Below, piece after piece: positions 54,981 through 64,000 of a DNA stretch of 64,000 nt. The stretch's first letter is position 1. Each line of letters starts with the position of its first letter. Below the pieces are notes generated by a model. The model searched no databases. It was not told the DNA's origin and was given only the letters and a program-made list of their open reading frames with translations. Origin of the DNA: Micromonospora sp. Llam0 (lineage in GTDB: Bacteria; Actinomycetota; Actinomycetes; Mycobacteriales; Micromonosporaceae); the NCBI RefSeq assembly GCF_003751085.1, contig NZ_RJJY01000002.1, positions 2,480,001-2,544,000 on the forward strand, in the 5' to 3' direction. The position numbers and the translations under genes are program-made.

Positions 54981-55765
54981 CAGATGCCGACCTCGCCGGC
55001 CCCGACGGTGGCCTGGAACCAGATGACGAAGTCGGTCCAGGCGCCGGTGACCAGCGCCGCCCCGACCAGGATCAGCATCGCCCCGCCGACCCGGGTGACC
55101 CAGCGGCTGTTGCGCCGGATCACCGTGAACACGCCGAGCAGCCGGCGGAACGCCAGGCCGAAGATGACGAACGGCAGACCGAGCCCAAGGCAGTACGCCA
55201 CGGCGAGCGCCACCGCCCGGTCGGTCTGGCCGCTGACCGTCGCCATCCCCATCACCGCGCCGAGGGTGGGGCCGACGCACGGTGTCCAGGACAGCGCGAA
55301 GACCGCGCCGAACACCGGGGCGCCGACCAAACCGGCCTCCGGCAGCCGGCGTACCCGCACCTCGCGCTGCAGGCCCGGCACCAGACCGAGGAAGGCCAGC
55401 CCGAACAGGATGATCAGCAGACCGACGCCGATCTCCACCGGCCGCTGGTAGACGAACAGGTGGCGGCCGACGCTGGCCATCAGGATCGCGGTGAGGGTGA
55501 AGACCACGGTGAACCCGCTGATGAACAGCAGGGTCCCGGCCAGCACCCGGCCGTGCCGGCCGCCGAACGAACCGCCAGCACTCGCGCCGCCGCTGCCGCC
55601 GGCGTCGAGGTCGGAGCCGGCCAGTCCGGTGACGTACGACAGGTAGCCGGGGGCAAGCGGCAGAATGCACGGGGAGAGGAAGCTGACCAGCCCGGCCAGC
55701 GCGGCCAGGCCGAGAGCCAGCAGCACCGGACCGCCCCGGGCGATCTCGGCGAACGTCTCACCCAT
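54980..55765 (-). CDS. ccdA: Thiol-disulfide interchange protein CcdA
   Basis: The protein has 261 residues and six helices. The redox cysteines lie in SFLSPCILPLAPGYLSY and SWTPCVGPTLG. It passes reducing power across the membrane to the thioredoxin-like lipoprotein encoded just upstream. A Gly/Ser-rich loop (about 50-70) is longer than usual. The start overlaps the end of the resA-like gene by 8 bp. Confidence 0.93.
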   Translation of the reverse strand: MGETFAEIARGGPVLLALGLAALAGLVSFLSPCILPLAPGYLSYVTGLAGSDLDAGGSGGASAGGSFGGRHGRVLAGTLLFISGFTVVFTLTAILMASVGRHLFVYQRPVEIGVGLLIILFGLAFLGLVPGLQREVRVRRLPEAGLVGAPVFGAVFALSWTPCVGPTLGAVMGMATVSGQTDRAVALAVAYCLGLGLPFVIFGLAFRRLLGVFTVIRRNSRWVTRVGGAMLILVGAALVTGAWTDFVIWFQATVGAGEVGI

Positions 55766-56384
55766 CGGCCGGGTCCGGCTCGGTGCCGGTGCCGGTGCCG
55801 GTCGCCTCGGCGGCGACCTGTTCGACCAGCGGCTGCAGGTCGTCCTGACGGATCTCGGCGCGTACGACGGTGGCGATCCGGCCGCTCCGGTCGATGATCA
55901 TCGTCGCGGGGATACTGTTCGGCGGGATGTTGAAGTCCAGGGCGAGCCGGCTCGCCGGGTCGAACAGGCTCGGATACGTCACCCGGCCCGCCTCGAAAGC
56001 GCGGGCCTTGTCCCGTTCGTCGCGGACGTTGATGCCGAGGAAGCGCACCCCCTGGTCCCGGGTCGCCTGGTAGGTGGCCTCCAGGTCGGCGGCCTCGGCC
56101 CGGCAGGGCGGGCACCAGGAGCCCCAGAAGTTGACCACCAGGACCTGACCCCGGTACGCCGCCGGATCGAACGCGGAGCCGTCGAGCAGCTCGGCGTCCA
56201 GCTCCGGTGCCGCCGGCCGGTCGTCACCGGTGCACCGGATCACGCCCTGCGGGTCGGTCTCGCAGTCGGTCGCCCAGTCGCTGGCCGCGCAGCCGGTCAG
56301 GGCGAGCGCGGCGACCAGCGTACCGGCGACAAGGGCGGCCGCCCGGCGGCCCGGCGCGATCAGCCCACCACGTGCCGACCGCAT
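55758..56384 (-). CDS. resA: ResA/TlpA-like thioredoxin lipoprotein
   Basis: The protein has 208 residues. A lipobox (LALTGC, Cys about 32) anchors it outside. The thioredoxin domain has the active site WGSWCPPCRAEAADLE and a cis-Pro region (PPNSIPATMIIDRSG). It reduces apocytochrome c cysteines before heme ligation, fed by CcdA. It starts the cytochrome c maturation run resA-ccdA-resB-ccsB and is one base from the phosphatase gene, so all may form one long operon with hemL. Confidence 0.92.
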   Translation of the reverse strand: MRSARGGLIAPGRRAAALVAGTLVAALALTGCAASDWATDCETDPQGVIRCTGDDRPAAPELDAELLDGSAFDPAAYRGQVLVVNFWGSWCPPCRAEAADLEATYQATRDQGVRFLGINVRDERDKARAFEAGRVTYPSLFDPASRLALDFNIPPNSIPATMIIDRSGRIATVVRAEIRQDDLQPLVEQVAAEATGTGTGTEPDPADG

Positions 56385-56385
56385 C

Positions 56386-57033
56386 TCAGGCCCCCTTGGC
56401 CGTCCGCGCCGACGGCGACATGGCGATCAGGTGGGCGGCCGGCTCGGAGTAGCCGATACCGACCACCTTCGCGTCCTCGAAGTGGATCGCGGTCAGGCTG
56501 GCCAGGCCGCACTGCCGGCGGCGCGGGTCGTGCCAGAGCCGCTTGCGTTCCAGGTAGCGGCGCAGCGTCCAGATCGGCAGCTGGTGGGAGACGCAGACCG
56601 CCTCGTGGCCCTCGGCGGCGACCCGGGCGGCGTGCACCGCGGCGAACATCCGCTCGGCGATCGCGGTGTAGGCCTCGCCCCACGACGGGGTGACCGGATC
56701 GCGCAGCACCCACCAGTTACGCGGGTCACGGAACGACCCGTCGCCGGGGGAGACCCGCCGACCCTCGAACCAGTTGGCCGACTCGATCAGCCGTTCGTCG
56801 ACCGACACCGGCAACCGGAACTGGGCCGCGATCGGCTCGGCGGTCTCCTGGGCGCGTTCCAACGGACTGGCGACCACGTGCACCACGTCCCGGTCGGCGA
56901 GGGCCTGGCTGGCCGCCTTGGCCATCTGCACACCGAGTTCGGAGAGCCGGAAACCGGGCAGCCGGCCGTACAGGATCTTCTCCGGGTTGTGGACCTCGCC
57001 GTGTCGCAGTACGTGGACGACCGTCCGTTTCAT
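56386..57033 (-). CDS. Histidine phosphatase family protein
   Basis: The protein has 215 residues. The phosphohistidine motif is VLRHGEVHN, followed by [14 protein letters not shown] and the second His in VSHQLPIW. It is a phosphoglycerate-mutase-like phosphatase whose substrate is unknown. The ATG overlaps the hemL stop by 4 nt (ATGA), and it is conserved between hemL and the cytochrome c genes in many actinomycetes, which hints at a link to heme supply. Confidence 0.9.
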   Translation of the reverse strand: MKRTVVHVLRHGEVHNPEKILYGRLPGFRLSELGVQMAKAASQALADRDVVHVVASPLERAQETAEPIAAQFRLPVSVDERLIESANWFEGRRVSPGDGSFRDPRNWWVLRDPVTPSWGEAYTAIAERMFAAVHAARVAAEGHEAVCVSHQLPIWTLRRYLERKRLWHDPRRRQCGLASLTAIHFEDAKVVGIGYSEPAAHLIAMSPSARTAKGA

Positions 57034-58400
57034 GCGTTGTCCCTCAGCGTCGGTGCCCGCAGCGCGCCGTCCGCCGCAGCGGCGGCGGCGGCCGCGGCCC
57101 CGGCCGGCAGCGCCGCCGCGAGCTGTTCCAGGGCGGCGTCGTCGATCGCCGCCGAGACGAACCATGCCTCGAACGCACTGGGGGGCAGGTAGACGCCGTG
57201 CGCGAGCATCGCGTGGAAGAAGGCGCGGTACGCGTCGACGTCCTGCAGGCGGGCGCCAGCGTAGTCGGTGACCTCGGCGTCGGTGAAGAAGATGGAGAAC
57301 ATGGTGCCGGCGGTGGAGAGCCGGTGCGGCACCCCGGCGGCGGTGAGCGCCCCGGTGGCCAGCTCGGCGACCCGGGTCGCGGCGTCGGCCAGCCGCCGGT
57401 ACAGGTCGGTGTCGGCCAGCCGGAGCGTGGCCAGCCCGGCGGCGCAGGCCAGCGGGTTCCCGGAGAGCGTGCCGGCCTGGTAGACCGGGCCGGCCGGGGC
57501 CAACTGCCGCATGATCTCGGCCCGGCCACCGAACGCGGCGGCCGGCAGGCCGCCACCCATCACCTTGCCGTACGTGTAGAGGTCGGCGTCGACCGGCTCC
57601 AGCTCGGCCCAGCCGCCCCGGGCGACCCGGAACCCGGTCATCACCTCGTCGACGATCAGCAGCGCGCCGTGGGCGTGGGCGATCCGGGCCAGCGCGGCGT
57701 TGAAGCCGGCGGCGGGCGGCACCACACCCATGTTGCCGGCGGCCGCCTCGGTGATGATCGCGGCGATCTGGTCGCCGTGCTCGGCGAAGGTCGCCTCCAC
57801 CGCCGCCACGTCGTTGTACGGCAGCACGATCGTCTCGCTGGCGGCGGCACCGGTCACCCCGGGCGAGTCGGGCAGCCCGAGGGTGGCCACCCCGCTGCCG
57901 GCGGCGGCGAGCAGAGCGTCGACGTGGCCGTGGTAGCAGCCGGCGAACTTGACGATCCGGGGCCGGCCGGTGTGGCCGCGGGCCAGCCGGATCGCCGACA
58001 TCGTCGCCTCGGTGCCGGAGTTGACCAGCCGGATCTGCTCCACCGGGGTGCGGTCGACGATCTCGGCGGCCAGCTCCACCTCGCCGGGTGTCGGCGTACC
58101 GAAGCTGGTGCCGTGCGCGGCGGCCGCGCTGAGCGCGGCGACCACCTCGGGGTGAGCGTGGCCGAGGATCAGCGGTCCCCAGGAGCAGACCAGGTCGAGG
58201 TAGCGCCGGTCGTCGACGTCGAACAGCCACGGGCCGGACCCCCGGGCCATGAACCTGGGTGTCCCGCCGACCGCCCGGAAGGCGCGCACGGGCGAGTTGA
58301 CCCCGCCAGGGATGATCCTGGTGGCGCGGTCGAACAGGGCCTGGGATGCGGGCGCGTGCGCCGGGTACGGGCGGGCGCCGGCAGTTTCGGTGGCAGTCAC
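57030..58400 (-). CDS. hemL: Glutamate-1-semialdehyde 2,1-aminomutase HemL
   Basis: The protein has 456 residues. PLP enzyme features are [26 protein letters not shown] and the Lys of [16 protein letters not shown]. It makes 5-aminolevulinate, the first heme precursor of the C5 route. The start is a GTG at 58400. It leads the phosphatase and cytochrome c genes, so heme synthesis and heme use are probably co-expressed. The C-terminus has an Ala-rich stretch. Confidence 0.95.
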   Translation of the reverse strand: MTATETAGARPYPAHAPASQALFDRATRIIPGGVNSPVRAFRAVGGTPRFMARGSGPWLFDVDDRRYLDLVCSWGPLILGHAHPEVVAALSAAAAHGTSFGTPTPGEVELAAEIVDRTPVEQIRLVNSGTEATMSAIRLARGHTGRPRIVKFAGCYHGHVDALLAAAGSGVATLGLPDSPGVTGAAASETIVLPYNDVAAVEATFAEHGDQIAAIITEAAAGNMGVVPPAAGFNAALARIAHAHGALLIVDEVMTGFRVARGGWAELEPVDADLYTYGKVMGGGLPAAAFGGRAEIMRQLAPAGPVYQAGTLSGNPLACAAGLATLRLADTDLYRRLADAATRVAELATGALTAAGVPHRLSTAGTMFSIFFTDAEVTDYAGARLQDVDAYRAFFHAMLAHGVYLPPSAFEAWFVSAAIDDAALEQLAAALPAGAAAAAAAAADGALRAPTLRDNA

Positions 58401-58548
58401 GGCCCTGCCATTGTGGCAGCGTCACCAGGGGACCGCACATCCGACCCTGCCCAGCGGCCGGGTCGCGGCGACCGCCGGGCCCAGCGGCCGGGGTTGCGGC
58501 GACCGCCGTACCAGGGCCGGGCTCGCGCTGTCGCGATACGCTGGCCGG

Positions 58549-58878
58549 GTGGAGCGGGCGGAGTTGTCGATCGCGTTGCGGCGCACTCCCGACGAGGCTG
58601 TGCTACGCCTCGTCGGCGAGATCGACATGCTCACCGCCGCCCAGCTGTCCACCACCGTCAACGATCTACTCGGTGACGCGCCGTCGCGGATCGTGCTGGA
58701 CATGGCCGGTGTCACCTTCTGCGACTCGCAGGGGCTGGGCACCCTGGTGGTGCTCACCCGCAAGGCCAGCCACGCGCAGAGTCTGCTGCTGCTCACCAAC
58801 GTCGGCGAGTTCCTGCACCGGGTGTTGAACATCACCGGGCTGCGGTCGGCGCTCACCATCCGTAACGGCGCCGGCTGA
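58549..58878 (+). CDS. STAS-domain anti-anti-sigma factor
   Basis: The protein has 109 residues covering one STAS domain. The phosphorylatable Ser is S60 in VTFCDSQGLGTLVVL, the usual DS-x-G-L-G pattern. It should bind and release an anti-sigma kinase when dephosphorylated. The start is the GTG at 58549; longer frames upstream overlap hemL and are rejected. It converges on the response regulator gene, which belongs to the hybrid-kinase operon, and may share that stress or sigma-factor pathway. Confidence 0.88.
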   Translation: MERAELSIALRRTPDEAVLRLVGEIDMLTAAQLSTTVNDLLGDAPSRIVLDMAGVTFCDSQGLGTLVVLTRKASHAQSLLLLTNVGEFLHRVLNITGLRSALTIRNGAG

Positions 58879-58885
58879 CCCGGGC

Positions 58886-58942
58886 CGGCCAGCCCGGCGC
58901 TGCGGTCAGCCAGGGGCGGCCAGCCCGGCGCTGCGGTCAGCC
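58886..58942. repeat. 26-bp direct repeat pair, period 31 bp
   Basis: Two exact copies (58886-58911 and 58917-58942) lie between the convergent STAS and response-regulator genes. The second covers the response-regulator stop codon. Each contains CCCGGCGCTGCGGTCAGCC. They look like a small local duplication, perhaps of a terminator region. Confidence 0.7.
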
Positions 58943-59481
58943 GCCCCAGCGGGCCGCCTCCAACTCGTCGGCGACCTCGGCCGGATTCACCTCGCCGTCG
59001 CGCAGCCGGGCGGTCGCCCGGTCGATGGCCGCGCACAGTTGCCGTACCTGTTCGTCCCGCTGCCGGACCAGGTCCGCCTGGGTGGCGAGCTGGCGGTTCT
59101 TCACCCAGAGGTCGACGAAGACGCCGACCTTGGCCCGCAGCACCCACGGGTCGAACGGCTTGATCAGGTAGTCGACCGCGCCGGCGGCGTACCCGCGCAG
59201 GGCGAGTTGGGCGTCGCGGTCCGCGGCGGTCAGGAACAGGATCGGTACGTGCCGGGTGCGTTCGCGACGCTTGATGTGGTTGGCCGTCTCGAACCCGTCC
59301 ATCTCCGGCATCTGCGCGTCCAGCAGGATCACCGCGAAGTCGTCCACCAGCAGCTTCTTCAGCGCGTCCTCGCCGCTCTCCACCGCCACGGCCTGCACCG
59401 GCATCCCCTGCAGGATCGCCTCCAGGGCGAGCAGATTGTCCCGCCGGTCGTCCACCAGCAGTACCTTCGCCGATCCGGCAG

Positions 59482-59485
<4 letters not shown>
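58937..59485 (-). CDS. Response regulator with receiver domain and coiled-coil tail
   Basis: The protein has 182 residues. The receiver domain (about 5-125) has the acidic pair DD (12-13), phospho-acceptor D56 (VILLDAQMPEMDGFE) and Lys in YLIKPFDPWVLRAK. A helical, charged tail (about 130-182) has no DNA-binding or enzyme domain. The ATG overlaps the stop of the hybrid kinase gene by 4 nt, so it is most likely phosphorylated by that kinase and passes the signal by protein contact. Confidence 0.92.
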
Positions 59486-63846
<4,361 letters not shown>

Positions 63847-63957
63847 AACTCCTCGCTCAGCTCTGGGAGTGGGCTGACCTCATCATTGCTCGACTACCGT
63901 GGCAGATGCGAGGCGCATGCCCGCACCAATCTGTCAGGGGATCGGAGGAACCGGCAG

Positions 63958-64000
63958 GTGACAGCTAGGGCCGAGCGTTCCGCCACCGGTACCGGGAGTG
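63958..64000 (+). CDS. Possible start of a gene running off the window
   Basis: CGGAGGA (63943-63949) precedes a GTG at 63958 that opens an unbroken frame to the window end (VTARAERSATGTGS). It is divergent from the hybrid kinase gene with 111 bp between the starts. Fourteen codons are too few to identify it or to be sure that it is coding. Confidence 0.3.
   Translation, partial: MTARAERSATGTGS

Noticed and set aside
53361..55670. Long minus-strand frame of 769 codons covering resB and beyond
   Set aside because: The part above 54980 is an off-frame shadow of ccdA; the protein signal begins at MSRPNPALALLRNSW.

Overview
The window is about 72% GC with dense, often 4-nt-overlapping genes, many GTG/TTG starts and strong G/C codon-third-position bias. 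A SAV2177-type methyltransferase (DUF574), an XRE/DUF397 pair, a BldC-like protein, futalosine-type menaquinone genes and many ricin-lectin (CBM13) secreted enzymes point to a filamentous actinomycete, most likely Micromonosporaceae. No rRNA, tRNA, CRISPR array or prophage was seen.

Region 1 (1-6490) is a plant-polysaccharide locus: the end of an (alpha/alpha)6 glycoside hydrolase, a LacI-type repressor, two secreted GH54 alpha-L-arabinofuranosidases with CBM13 domains at opposite ends, and between them the wreck of a third GH54 gene. Four copies of the palindrome GAATCGATTC lie in front of the repressor and the arabinofuranosidase genes and look like its operators.

Region 2 (6605-14912): a SAM methyltransferase, then a DeoR-type repressor divergent from a sugar operon (lipoprotein, two permeases, class II aldolase, ADP-dependent sugar kinase family protein, class I mannose-6-phosphate isomerase). 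No ATPase is encoded, so a shared MsiK-type ATPase is assumed.

Region 3 (14980-27047) is the most interesting part: eleven co-directional genes, nearly all translationally coupled, behind a Fur/Zur-like palindrome. They encode an ATP-grasp ligase, a DUF364 (putative heavy-metal chelation) protein, a cysteine-synthase-like PLP enzyme, an enolase-superfamily epimerase, an MFS exporter, a methyltransferase, a complete Opp/Nik-type ABC importer and a GNAT acetyltransferase. This is the layout of a make-export-reimport metallophore system, but with none of the staphylopine enzymes; I propose it as an undescribed metallophore pathway.

Region 4 (27111-34840) is accessory: a membrane protein and its truncated duplicate, an XRE/DUF397 pair divergent from several small unknown genes, an intact IS4-family element with target duplication, a large perfect hairpin, a lectin-bearing serine protease behind a CebR-like operator, and a glutathione peroxidase.

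Region 5 (34841-58400) is mostly core: a lectin-bearing secreted protein, small membrane proteins, menaquinone genes (mqnE, ubiX-, ubiA- and ubiD-type) with a class I terpene synthase inserted among them, an NlpC/P60 hydrolase, a DEAD-box helicase, a Cds1-like cysteine desulfhydrase with its Lrp-type regulator, a BldC-like protein, the cytochrome c maturation set (ccsB, resB, ccdA, resA), a phosphatase and hemL. Region 6 (58549-64000) holds a STAS protein and a response regulator coupled to a 1454-residue hybrid kinase with eight tandem HAMP units and no visible membrane segment.
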